Below, one piece after another: positions 48,413 to 58,900 of a DNA stretch of 64,000 bases. The notes beneath the pieces were generated by a model. That model was not told the origin of the DNA and did no database searches. It saw nothing but the letters and a program-made list of their open reading frames with translations. Source of the DNA: Gloeopeniophorella convolvens (Eukaryota > Basidiomycota > Agaricomycetes > Russulales). Location: positions 310,001 to 374,000 of the forward strand of contig WTXD01000002.1 in assembly GCA_022496205.1 (NCBI GenBank). Reading direction: 5' to 3'. Position 1 is the first letter of the stretch. Each line of letters starts with the position of its first letter. The translations under genes and the position numbers were made by a program.

Positions 48413-49548
48413 ATGCAGCGGACGAAGCGCTGCACGGTGTTCCGAGCTCTGGGGCGGCAGCGGATGTTCGCAGCACCCCCCCGCGTGGCCCTCTACAAGC
48501 TATCCCTGCGGGCCATGTCCACCGCACCCAAGCCAGCGAACGAGCCCGCGCGCCCGCGCCCGTCCGCCAGCCTCATCGTCGTGAACGCGGACAACGAGGT
48601 GCTCCTCGTGCACCGCAACCCCAACGCGACCTCCTTCGCAGGCATGCACGTACGACAGCCCCGCGCAGGCCCAGCCACCCCCCATCACTGACGCACCGCC
48701 GCCCAGGTCTTCCCCGGCGGCAACTTCGACGCCGCGCAGGACGACTCGTACCAGCTCACCGCGATCCGCGAGACCTTCGAGGAGGCCGGCGTGCTCCTCG
48801 CATCCGGCACCAGCACCGGCGCCGCGCCCCCAAGCGACGCCACGCTCGACGCCGCGCGCGCCGCCGTCCACGCGAACCGCACGCGCTTCGCCGACTTTCT
48901 GCGCCAGCACGGCCTCGCCGCCGACACCCGCGCGCTGCTGCCCTTCACCGAGTGGATCACCCCCCCTCCGGCCCCGCGCCGCTTCCACACGCGCTTCTAC
49001 GTCGCGTTCCTGCCCGCCGATGCGCCGGCGCACGGCTTCGCCGCCGGCGCGGCACAGCACCGGCTCCCGACGCCCGACGGCGGGCAGGAGGTCGTCGCGG
49101 CGCGCTTCGTGCGCCCGCGCGTGGCGCTCGCGGAGCACGCGGCGCGGCGCATCGCGCTCATGCCGCCGCAGCACTACCTGCTCAGCACGCTCGCGGACGC
49201 TCTCGAGCGCGGGGGTGCCGCGCGCGTGCGGGCGCTCGCGGCGGGCGCGTTTGGGCGGATGGTGGTGGAGCCGCGCGCGGGGCGGAGGGACGCGGAGGGG
49301 CGCACGCCGCTTGTGTTTGAGGGGGACGAGGCGCGCGGGGGGCCCGAGGGGCGGTTGCATCGCGCGCTGGTGCGGCTCAGTCCGGAGACCAAGGTGCGTG
49401 TGTGCGTGCGGTGTGCGGTGCGTGCGCGGGGCTGACGCGCGCGCGGCGTGCTGCGTAGCTCCCGATGGACATCGTCTTGCTGAGGAACTTTGACGTGTTC
49501 ACGGAGCTGGAGGTGCCTGCGAAGGGCGCAGAGCCGAGCAAGCTCTGA
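48413..49548 (+). CDS. Nudix hydrolase, NUDT19-like (probable mitochondrial/peroxisomal acyl-CoA diphosphatase)
   Basis: The start MQRTKRCTVFRALGRQRMFA is basic and aromatic, like a targeting presequence; MSTAPKP downstream is an alternative start. After the second Met, SASLIVVNADNEVLLVHRNP leads into the Nudix region: FPGGNFDAAQDDSYQ, then AIRETFEEAGVLLASG (RExxEExG). The Nudix box has the family's extra insertion between GG and RE. The block TEWITPPPAPRRFHTRFYVA follows, as in NUDT19. The 3' exon codes LPMDIVLLRNFDVFTELEV and stops at 49546-49548. Members hydrolyse CoA esters to 3',5'-ADP and phosphopantetheine. Two introns are visible. It converges on LIP2 with about 100 bp between stops. 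Confidence 0.9.
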
Positions 49549-49645
49549 GCCACGGGCGAGTCGTGGTTCGCGGACACACTGGGACGGGTGAGAGGTGGAC
49601 AGCGTTATGTATATTAGGTGCGACGTAGTATAGTGTGAACTAGCA

Positions 49646-50401
49646 CTAGCTGTGCGTCCGAGACTCCTGGTCCACAGCGCCGACGAGCTCCCCAAGCGCG
49701 TCCGCGCCCAGCTCGAGCGGCGCCATCTCGCGCTCCATGACGCGCCCGAACCGCGCCACGACGCCCGGCACCTCCGCCTCCACCGCCGTCTCCCTCCCCG
49801 CCGCCGCCTCTATCGACGTCGCCCTGACGTCCGGCAGCCCGCACGCAACAACCTCGTCGAACCACCGTTGCGGCTCGCGCGTCACGTTCACCGCGAACCC
49901 GTGCGCCGTGAGCCGGTGGCGCACCTGCACGCCGATGCTCGCGACCTTCGCCTGCGCGCCGAGGAACACGCCCGTGTGCGCCGTCTCGACCGGCACGAGC
50001 CCGTGCGCCTCGCGCAGGTGCAGCGCGAGCACGCGCTGCAGGCGGCAGATGTACTCGCGGATGCCGAGCGCGGGGTCCGTGCGCGCGAGGTCGAGCAGCG
50101 GGTAGCCCACGAGCTGCCCCGGCCCGTGGTACGTCAGCTCGCCGCCGCGCTGCGCGAGCACAAAGTCCGCGCCGAGCGCGGCGAGCCGCGTGCGCTCGCG
50201 CGCGAGCTCGGCTTCCGTCTGCCGCCGGCCGCCGGTGTAGACGGGCGTGTGCTGTAGGAGGAGGAGGACGTCCTTGTGGGCGCTGGCAGACGCGCGGCGC
50301 TGCTCGAGCTGCAGCGCGTGGATGGATTCTTGGAGGTGCAGCGCGCGGAGGTAGGGGAGCGGGCGGGCGAAGTAGTGGTAGTATATTGGTGGGAGGCCCA
50401 T
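49646..50401 (-). CDS. LIP2: Octanoyl-[acyl-carrier-protein]:protein N-octanoyltransferase (LipB type)
   Basis: A single exon. I start at MGLPPIYYHYFARPLPYLRA because the family normally begins here; the frame is open to 50539 and would add a basic extension that could help targeting. The body has LLLLQHTPVYTGGRR, LAQRGGELTYHGPGQLVGY, PLLDLARTDPALGIREYI, GAQAKVASIGVQVRHRLTAH (catalytic Lys) and DEVVACGLPD (catalytic Cys). The enzyme transfers octanoyl from mitochondrial ACP to GCV H-protein or lipoyl domains before lipoyl synthase acts. Length (about 250 aa) fits. GC content is very high. Confidence 0.94.
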   Translation of the reverse strand: MGLPPIYYHYFARPLPYLRALHLQESIHALQLEQRRASASAHKDVLLLLQHTPVYTGGRRQTEAELARERTRLAALGADFVLAQRGGELTYHGPGQLVGYPLLDLARTDPALGIREYICRLQRVLALHLREAHGLVPVETAHTGVFLGAQAKVASIGVQVRHRLTAHGFAVNVTREPQRWFDEVVACGLPDVRATSIEAAAGRETAVEAEVPGVVARFGRVMEREMAPLELGADALGELVGAVDQESRTHS

Positions 50402-51838
50402 GGTTGTGTTGGGGTGGTGGTCGTGTGCGCTGTGGTACGCGTTGACCGGGACCGGTGACCAGTGCTGACAATGACAACTTCGGTTCGCGGTTCGTCGGCC
50501 GGTCCGTGGTAGGCGCTCTTGACTCTCAACCACCACCACAGCCGACTATGCTACCGCCTACGCCGGCTCACAAGTAACCGCAGCATCGCCCTGCTCACTT
50601 AAACGCAAGATTTCTGCTCTTAGATGGCGCCGCGGGGCTGCGCATGGGCGATCCGGAACGACTGGCTACCGGGCTGCATTACTTCGTGCACTGGCTATGC
50701 TATTTTCGTGGTGCAGCACGCGTTGCTCTGCTGCAATTTTTCTGCGTCTCTTTTGTTCTGAGCTGCAGGAATGTTTTCCCGCTGGCCAGCAGATGCCGTC
50801 GCTTTCGTATAGTCTGGCTCGTGACGCCCGGCCCCGTCCTAATTCAACGTCGAGGGCTGTGGGGCCGTCTGCTCGCTAAGAAGATTCCGCTCTTAATTAT
50901 GCTCTGGGCCTGGATGCAAGACGGAGGGCGACAGACTTTCATTCTTGTCTGCCGCTGCTGCTGCCGTTTTCCGGGACTACTCGTTGGACGTGAACCTAAC
51001 CTAGCCACGGCTTTCCCTTACTTTGGTTCTTCACAATAGCCTCTCCGACTCCGCCCCGAGCAGAAATGAATACATAGGTCTACCGGCGCAATGCACGAGT
51101 CACTTTCTGTCACCCGCCAAGTTTTCACATCCTCAATATAAGGTTCATGTCGAGTCGACACGAAAACTTTCTCCACGTCATAGCAGGTCACCGGTCGCCG
51201 TTGTGTACGGAAGCTCGCACAGAACCCACAATTTAGGATACGGCGCAAGCTGCAATCCCAGAATGCACCAGGAACAGATGTCGTTCCTGCGCATTCGCCG
51301 GGGAAACACTTGACCGCCACCGCGACACCACGACGTGCTTCTGCTAGTAACCAGCTCGGTCCGACAACCCCAAGTAGGTAACTGGATTTCTATGTGGGTT
51401 GGGTAGATAACGATATCTCAAATGCTGTCGTAGCCAGCGCGCGCCAGGCAAGCAGTTTACACATCCCGCGCTTTTGCCCTCAGCGGAATGAAAGGGATCT
51501 CACGTTTGGTTCATTCCTTTTGGGGAGACCCGGCCCCCGACTGTGATCATAATTGAGAGGAGTTGGTACAGGTCAGTACAGTCAGTCCATCGTTACATAA
51601 CGTTTACACAGGGCCCCGAGATGCTGCACAAATCTAACAAAGATTAACGGCCGGCGATGCGAAGTAGGTGCTCAGTCCTGGCTCGTAGTGGCAATATTGA
51701 GCCCGGACCGGAGCAGGAAGGAGAAGGCCGGTGCACGAAGAATAGAATAGCTGAATGAATAGCTTCTGGTACATCCAAGAATCATAATGATACAGCCCCG
51801 CACGGAATTGCGTGGAGCATTACGCGCGAGCGCGCGGT
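50402..51838. other. Gene-free region
   Basis: 1.4 kb with no coding evidence. The frame from 50644 to 51039 is rich in W, C and L and lacks splice support. It holds the LIP2 promoter and the 3' end of the next gene. No repeat of note. Confidence 0.45.
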
Positions 51839-52785
51839 TTAATGTGGAGATGTCGAGTGTGAGCGCGAGCGCGAGCGCCCGCGGGGGGCGTCGTCGGCGT
51901 CGTCATTGTCGTCTTCTTCATTGATGTTCCCCGGCTGGCCAGACTGCATCCAACGCCTGTACCAGGCCCCGAGGAAGCGTTTTATTTCGTCGGGCATGCC
52001 GAGGTACTCCACGTTGCGTGCGAGGCCGTCCCAGCGGATGGTGCGGCGTCGCAGCGCGTCTTCGAGAGGACTCGTGTCGCCGAAGTACATCCATGTGATG
52101 AGGTATGGGAAGGACGGGGGGTCGGGAACGGGCAGGTACACGATGGGGTGATCCGAGGAAGAAGGGAGCAGGCGTGGAAGACGCGCCGCCACATTCGCTG
52201 AGATAGAAGGCCGGCCAGAGGTTGCGGGCGCAGGCTGGGTGGCAATGTTGATCAGATCGAGCGGAGACGAGCCGCTGAACAGGGCGCGCAGCAGCGTCGA
52301 TTGCGCGGACAGATAGTCGATGTGGAGCTGTTGCGGGCTTCGTTAGCTGGGACAGCTGACGCGGGCAAGGACGGGCGTGCCACATACCCTCATGAGCATG
52401 CGCGGGGGTTCGCTGTTCAGATTCGGGGCGGTCAGACGCCTGCCCATGCCCGATGGATCGTGAGAGCCCGACAGCATTTCTGTCCGGGGCACCTTGGAGA
52501 CGTTCTGGTCTCGTATTGACAAGCCCGCGGAGCGGTTATTATCGAGAGGATATACTGGACGCACTGTCAGCACGCGCCGGGCCAGCAGCGAAGAAAGATG
52601 TGGCGATGCGCACTGATAGAGCAGTCCACGTTCTCGGCGTTGTTCCAGTACCGAGGAGCAAGTTTGCGGAGCGAGTCGATGATGTACTCGAGTGGCACTC
52701 CGTTTAATGATGGAGGCGGAAATGGTCTCGGGATGAAGGAGTGGACGGGTTCATCTGGGCGAGGCGAAGCCTTGGGGTTGGCCAT
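51839..52785 (-). CDS. Basidiomycete conserved BTB-like protein (possible Clp1-type developmental protein)
   Basis: The start MANPKASPRPDEPVHSFIPR is followed by PPPSLNGVPLEYIIDSLRKL. Downstream exons give LHIDYLSAQSTLLRALFSGS, then PLDLINIATQ, RLPRLLPSSSDHPIVYLPVP, FPYLITWMYFGDTSPLEDAL, RWDGLARNVEYLGMPDEIKR and FLGAWYRRWM. The phrase order (helix, S/A-rich turn, LPSS-DHP-v-LPVPDP, WMYFGD, NVEYLGM) is like a divergent BTB/POZ fold. It also resembles proteins annotated as clampless/Clp1-like in Agaricomycetes, which act in dikaryon development; I cannot confirm this from sequence. The C-terminal tail is acidic (EEDDNDDADD) then RS-like (RGRSRSRSHS). Three introns seem present. Confidence 0.62.
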
Positions 52786-53615
52786 TGCGAACTTGGCTGG
52801 GGCACGACAAGTGAAACACGGGCGTATAAGTAGCGGAGAGCGGCAGCGGGCGTCGCAAGACAATAACAAGACCGGCTGAGGAGGACGAGCAGTGGAAGAT
52901 ATAGCAGCTCCAAGTGTCCCAAGAACCTATTTCACCGAAAAGGCAGGATGGGCCCGACAGGAGGGCGGCGCACGTCGGTGGCAGGGAACGGTCAGCCGAC
53001 GCATGCGGTCTACGAGGACACCGTCGTGTGTGCATCGCTCCCCGCAGTGCGTTCCACAAAGCTGCCGTGTTCATGCCCAACCCGCCGCCGGTGCCTGCGG
53101 GCCTGTCTCAGCCGCGCTTGCCTCGTTGCCGTTTCCCGCTTATCCAATTCCTTCGTGATCGATTCCTATTGTCTTCGCTTGCACGCGAGATCCTCGTGTC
53201 CTTCCTCTCGTGTGTCCCTTCCTCGCCGTAGGCTTCTTTGCTAGGCCAAACACAACATGGCAGAAGGCGCGGAACGTAAAACAGGCGCACGAGGGTCCGC
53301 GAGGCCATCCCGGCGATATTTCATTCGCCCACTAGTATGGTTCACTCTGGGCTTGCAGGGCTTTCGTGCAACATTGTACGCCCGATCTGGCATGGTAATG
53401 TCACAACTGCTACGGTGGCCTGACGACTCAGATCAAGAAAGCCTCGCGCACGCGAGATGGACAGGCAGAACGCGAAACGGATGATAGGCGCTCCAGATCT
53501 CCCTGCTGCCATTTTCCTGGGTGCTGGTGGTGACCCCAACGCGTCAAATTCTGCAACTCAGCACCTGAGAACTGGTGCGCTGATCTGGCGAACAAAACCG
53601 CGAGGATCGACAGAT
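52786..53615. other. Gene-free region
   Basis: Sequence upstream of the BTB-like gene. Frames on both strands have no domain or splice support. No repeat stands out. Confidence 0.4.
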
Positions 53616-54079
53616 CTATGAGGAGCATAGCTTATTGTTTGTCCGTAGATGTAAATGCAATGGTGCGTGTGTGCACCTGTATCCGTCTGCCCGCGTGACC
53701 TTACTTGCTCCTTTGTGACGTCCCTTCTTGACCATCGCACGAGAAGGCAGGGGGTTCTGCATTTGTTGCCACCTCCGACGAATCCGCATTATAAGCTCCT
53801 GTTTGTCTGCTCTCTTTGGTACTAGTTTCGACGAGTTTTTGACGGAACGCAGTGGTAGCGCCTGTAACAGCGGAAGTCGATGAGGAGAAGGTATGAAGAT
53901 GGTGACAACGAACGACGCACATTTTTTTTTTCTTTCTTCTTCCTCTCTGCCTCAAGGTGCCACCGATGAACATCAGACGACTTGACGCGCTTGAACATAG
54001 GGGTACCAGTTAAAGGATTCCGCTTTCCGGTCCAGGTTTTTCCGTATGGAGAGGTGAGTCTTTGTTTCCCTCGCTGCAT
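53616..54079 (-). CDS. Candidate small basic orphan protein
   Basis: From ATG 54079 a 53-codon exon reads MQRGKQRLTSPYGKTWTGKR, then NPLTGTPMFKRVKSSDVHRW and a run of K/E. A well-formed 59-bp intron (53862-53920, GTGCGT donor, TTACAG acceptor) joins it in phase to a second exon beginning ALPLRSVKNSSKLVPKRADK and continuing QELIMRIRRRWQQMQNPL. The frame stays open to a stop at 53616-53618, but the last 25 residues look non-coding, and a further GTAAGG donor lies near 53702. The product would be about 134 aa, very basic, with no domain I know. Nuclear or ribosome-associated function is only a guess from charge. Confidence 0.35.
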
Positions 54080-55078
54080 GTTGGTCCAAGGCGAGTGGTG
54101 TGGTACGGCGGTTGACTGGGCTGGGACTGCACAGAGTCGATCCCAGTAAATTAAACGATGTGCTTAACATGTAACACGTGATTCGGGTCACGGCGCTTAG
54201 AGTAATGCGGAAATTCAAATGAATGACTTTCCACCGGAGCGGTTCATTGGTTCTCGGAGGCTCTCAGGCATGATCGCCATCATCGTTGATCAAGTCTTCG
54301 ATAAGCTTCAACCTCAAGTCACCTGCTAATACAGACACTCGGTGCCCAAGCCCGATGGGCAGCCTACACATTCAACCGAGACATCGTAGGCGCCCTTCTA
54401 CGTCCCGGACGAGCGAGAACAATGTGTTTGTTGCCATATCACGCGTCTGTCTCCTTGGTGCTGGGCTTCTTCGCGTCGTCGACGTCACACGACCGAGGGA
54501 GCTAGGCCCTCGTATCCTTGTCCCCAGCATTATCTGGGCATCAGCAACTCTCCAGGACCCAGGAGTTATTCGCACACTCACGTACGCATCTTTGTTTCTG
54601 CGTCTCCGACAATTAGCCCTTTTGACTCAAACAAAGGATTCGCGTTACCATTCTTCAACGCGAATTGGGAACTTCATGCTATGCTTTGTTGCCCATCACT
54701 ATCATATATGGCGTACAATGTAATAACGCGGTCGTATGCTACAATAGGAAGAAAATATCCAACAATTGCGTTCTCTTCGGTCTATCCACAACGACGACGG
54801 TATAGCCCCTTCTCGGTAGTGTATTCGTACATTCCATTCATAATCCCCACGACCGACGGAGTCCGCGCCTCGCGGCCTTCGGGACTTGCGCTCCTAGTCC
54901 ATTCTACGTATATGAAGATGTCGGGAAATGCAGGTGCGCAGCCACGACGGCGTCTTGTGCGGATTCGGGTGCTCCGAGCTGCGCGAGCCGCGTGGCGGCG
55001 TGGAGTGCATGGCATAGCGTGCTGCATATGTGCCTGGGGGTAATGATAGGCGTTTCTCGGAGCTGACGCGTCACATCG
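54080..55078. other. Gene-free region
   Basis: 1 kb with many stops on all frames. The frame at about 54286-54723 has hydrophobic stretches but no ATG at its start and no supporting splice sites. Nothing else seen. Confidence 0.4.
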
Positions 55079-55488
55079 TCAGGCTAATGAAAGTGTCGTC
55101 GCGCATCTCTGGGGTAGTACGTCAGCGCGACTGCGGATTACCGACACAAGTGTCGCGACTTACTGTCCCTTCCTCGCTTTCTCTGACGTCGACATTCCTG
55201 CTGTGCTGGTCACAGCCGGAACACGTCCGTGGATGACGGGTCTCTCTCCCGGCGGGATCACGGAGCTCGGAGGTCGCGATGGAGTTGAGGCGGACTGCCG
55301 TTGTGGATGGCTCTGTGGTCTGTGGAGTGACACCAGAGACAGGACGCTCCGACTGCCGCTGCCGCTGGGCAGTGGGCTCGATTGTTCCCTGCATCCCTTG
55401 AAAAAGAGGACATTCCTGTAGGACGTTTGTGTCAGCGGGCAGGTCAATGTGGTATGAACATGTGAAAGACTTGCAAGATTGCTGGCAT
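55079..55488 (-). CDS. Candidate small orphan gene with two 55-bp introns
   Basis: My model has an 18-nt exon from ATG 55488 (MPAILQ), intron 55416-55470, exon 55164-55415 (starting ECPLFQGMQGTIEPTAQRQR and ending DVRESEEGT), intron 55109-55163 (GTAAGT donor), and a 30-nt last exon ending in TGA (RCATTLSLA). Both introns are exactly 55 bp and the product is 99 aa, hydrophilic, with a C-S-G-C pair and no known domain. A TTTAAAA element lies about 90 nt upstream. The first donor (GTCTTT) is weak, and the middle exon could be a single-exon frame from its own Met. Evidence is only splice geometry. Confidence 0.33.
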
Positions 55489-56084
55489 TCTGTTTCGGTT
55501 AGGAGTCTGCGTTGGGAGTTGTGTTGGCTAGTAGTGAGGGTTGCGTTTGCGGGAGGGACCGCTCGGTGGGACGCTGCTTTTAAAGTACTCGCGAACCGCC
55601 GGCCTCATCGCTCTCGGACGGGAGCGGTTGACGCGGGCATGGTCATCACAGCCAAGCGGATGAAAAGAACTGCGCACAGCGGAACTTAGCACAGCCTTGC
55701 TGTTCATTTATTTGCCTGTACTCTAATGACCAGGACTCAACAGTTGCCAACTTGAGCGCCTTAAGGCCGCAGTGGATGCTGTGTGCTCAGCGCAAGATGA
55801 AGATTTGAAGCTGTGTTCCGCCTTTATATATACTAGCTGAGTCCTGGCATCGAATGTTCTGACGTGGGAAACGCGATGCAGTCGTGCGGAGCGCCAGCAG
55901 AACCCTACACCGACCAACACCGGGACATTGCCCTGAATGGCAAGTTGAAGCTTCAGATTGGCGCTTTCATGAATCGCCACGTTTACTCATAGTTGTAACA
56001 GATCTAGGGCGCAAGTCGTGGACAACGCGCGACACTGCTATCACTGCACTACCAGGATGTAGCAACGTTCAGGGGACCACCTGA
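55489..56084. other. Intergenic region with a bidirectional TATA-like element
   Basis: Downstream of the cupin gene stop. A minus-strand short frame of 59 codons starts at ATG 55707 (MNSKAVLSSAVRSSF), below a strong TATATATAAAGG on the same strand. It may be the leader of the candidate gene at 55079-55488 or a short transcript of its own. Confidence 0.4.
55821..55832 (-). promoter_or_regulatory. TATA box (TATATATAAAGG on the minus strand)
   Basis: Very good match to a TATA element on the minus strand, and TATATATA on the plus strand too. It is isolated from the nearest supported gene start, which suggests an unannotated transcript. Confidence 0.45.
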
Positions 56085-57676
56085 TCAGAGGATCCTCCTC
56101 TCCCACTCCGCCTTGATCTTCTGCTTGAAGAGCGTGAACGCCATGTCGCTGTTCGGTGTGAAAGGCTTCTTGACGTCAGGCTTGTGATCCCCATCGGTGT
56201 CCGCGAGGTAGTCGAAGAACTCGTAGTGCTTCTTATCTTGGCTACCATACCTGGAAGCATCAATCACAGGTGAGAGATGCACGACTATATGAGGGCGGGC
56301 ATGCGGTGAACGCACTGATAGCACTGGATCGTGCAGCACAGGGATCCATACTCTGGAGGGTTGACCAGCTGGTGTACTTGGTAGCTCTTATCGGAAATCC
56401 AGGTGACATCGCCCTTCTTAAGGAGTGCAGGCGGTCCCAGCTGGCGCGGGGGGAGCTCGAGCGAGTCATAGTAGAAGGCTTGAATCTTCCCGTGGAGCAC
56501 CTATGATTAACTAGGGGTTAAGCCACATTACCTGAGCAGGCGTCGACACATTGAGATACGCACGCGGATCACAGCATAAGAGTTCCCGTGATCGTGGATC
56601 GGGCTGTAATGTCCAGAAGGCCAGATCTCCAACACGTAGGGGGGGCCTGGAGAGTCGCCCTGTCGAGAAGATCAATGCCTTGCGGACTGGTGGCGGGAGC
56701 GTGTAACGTACCAGATCACGGCCGAGGGTGATTCGAAGGTAGGTTCCTGCGAAGTCCTCCTTCCCGAAGTGATTAGCCTTTTTCTTCAGCAGCTCATATC
56801 CGATCAATCCAGGCGTGTGTATGCTTCGCTCGATTGCTGCACTGAAGTCGGGGAAGTCAGGAGTGTCGAGCACAATGTTCGGTCCGGCGACGTTGTAGTA
56901 CAGCTTCTGGCATTCAAGAGGCAAGTTATCGGGGACTGTCACAACACCGCTGGCAAGCTCATCCAGCGTGAGCGTGTCGTGGGTCACCACGTAAGGTGGG
57001 AGGTCCACCACGACGGGAAGCGGAAGGGTGACGAGACGAAGGGCACCCTAACACACAGAAGAGATTTAGCCGCCATTGAACGCACAGTAGACCGGCATGG
57101 ACGTACAATGTCTCCTCCAACTTGAGTTACCGTGACATGAGTCAAATTGTCGAAAGATGCGTAGGTCTCGTCATTCCACTCTGGAACTCCATCGCCAGAC
57201 ATGTGCTTGAGGTTGACTTCATACAGAGTAAGGCCGGCATTGAGGTACTTCTTTCCATATCGCAGAGCCCCGTTCTTGCGGTCCAGCGAGACCCAATACG
57301 TCTCCGTTATGCCGGGATGCACAACGGAGGAGGCTGGGCTCTGCAGCAAGACGCCTGGAAGCTTGACTTCTCCGCCTAGGGTATCAATAAGGGAGAACGC
57401 GCAATCAGTCCCATCGACGGAGAAAGTCAGCGCCAGGCCGGTGTGGTCCTTGTTGCCAAATGTGAACAAGAGCGCTGCCGCCTCCACGGCTCTGACCGCA
57501 ACGGTGCCCTGGCCTGCGATGGACAACTCCGTGCAGTCGTGGTCGAGTATGAAGAGGTGCTCCGGCTTGGAAGTGAGGTATATGTCGGGTGCGGAAGTGA
57601 TGCGCATAGTATCGTCCACCGCCTCTTCGGCGTGCGTGGCGGAGAAAGGGTTGAAGTAGTCCTTGCGATGAGACAT
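56085..57676 (-). CDS. Two-domain protein: FAMeT-like N-terminal domain plus cysteine-dioxygenase-like cupin
   Basis: The start MSHRKDYFNPFSATHAEEAV leads to a domain of about 190 aa with GLALTFSVDGTDCAFSLID and TETYWVSLDRKNGALRYGKK, similar in pattern to farnesoic acid O-methyltransferase-like (FAMeT) beta-sandwich domains. The second half, after LLKKKANHFGKED, reads GDSPGPPYVLEIWPSGHYSP, then IHDHGNSYAVIR, VLHGKIQAFYYDSLE and DKSYQVHQLVNP. This is the cupin of cysteine-dioxygenase-like enzymes with HxH and a distant His for Fe. It ends FKQKIKAEWERRIL. An oxygenase role on a thiol is inferred; the true substrate is unknown. Four short introns. A strong TATAAAAG lies 40 nt upstream, which suggests a strongly regulated or highly expressed gene. 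Confidence 0.75.
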
Positions 57677-58900
57677 GGCTAGTTGTAGGATGCAGAAACC
57701 GTACCAGCATTCGACCTTTTATACCCGTCTGGAGAGACGACGACCGCCGTTCTAGAGCTATAGCCAGGGACTGGGATGCAAAAGATGATCGCTGGCCTCG
57801 ACGACCAATTGATTCGTTTGTACGTCTATGAGAGGCACAGAACCTTGTGCGACATCGCCAGTCAGAAGTAAAGACACCACGGCTCCGGGCCCTCAAAGCA
57901 CCGATGGCGAAGTGGAGAGCGTTTTGACGCAAAACCGACCTGGCGCTTCGATGCGTGACAGACTGGCCCAGAATAGACATGCACGTCCTAATCATGGAGG
58001 TGTCGAGGAGTACTTCCGTAGATCCCCCGCTTGTTGTATATATATTCGACCCGTATGATATGGAACTTGTTGAATGTGGCTCCAGTATCTTCGTAAGAGC
58101 AACATATCACAGCACTGAGCTGCAGTTCCACTCTAGCTCAACGGGGCGAGACGTGCAGAAATCAAGCGTGAAAGCCTGTCAACAAGGAACAGGCGTGGTT
58201 TGAAGGGGGCTGGGGCCGGCCCCGCACTGCGACAGCTGGTCCGGATCTAGCCAACACCGGAGAAAGGAGGGGGACAAGGCTCGCAGATAGGGAAGTTAAG
58301 GGCAGCTCTAAGACAGCACGAACGATAAATGTCAAAGAGTCCCATTGGAGAGATGGGCCGGCCTAGATACGATTGAAATTGCCAGCGCTGAAAGTGGCTA
58401 CGGATGCTATGTCCATGTCCAGCCTCCTTGTCAACTCGGAATTGTCTGCGGAATTATCCTCAGGACGCGTGGTCGACTTTTGTCGTAAGTGATGGAGCCC
58501 TATCCAACAGCCAGCAGCGAAAGCCCACCGTGAAAATGCCGAGGACGCGCATCGCAGGGAGATCATGGTGCGCACAGCACACTGTGTGGTCGCCGCATTC
58601 GAAGTTGGAGTCGCCGTCTAAGCGAAATCATGCATCATGCACCAAGTTTCAAGGCGCCGCGCGATCACGTGATACGACGCGCATGTCCATAACGGGATCC
58701 GCTCAATTCAGTTCATTTCTCCACCACGGCGACCTTGGAGATGATCGATGAAACTTTTGCTGCGGCGGGATACACCTCGTTTGTAAAATGTAGCCACCCA
58801 TATCAGCCTAAGTCTCGCCTCGCCGCTGCCGGTTGACCTGGTTCAGTTTTGTCCTACCGCATCCTCCCACTGCTGAACCTCGGCGCACTGGACACGGTTC
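57677..58900. other. Intergenic region between divergent cupin gene and acidic/basic protein gene
   Basis: 1.2 kb between two starts. Frames on the minus strand across 57405-57995 are shadows of the cupin gene or chance. A TATA box is near the left end. No gene or repeat is supported. Confidence 0.45.
57716..57723 (-). promoter_or_regulatory. TATA box of the cupin gene
   Basis: TATAAAAG on the minus strand, 40 nt upstream of the start codon at 57676; the best consensus TATA box in the window. Confidence 0.7.

Noticed and set aside
50644..51039. Plus frame of 131 codons downstream of LIP2
   Set aside because: Unusual richness in W and C, no domain, no promoter-like element; likely chance.
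54286..54723. Hydrophobic plus frame of 145 codons (possible membrane protein)
   Set aside because: It begins at a TTG, not an ATG, and has no upstream exon with good splice sites.
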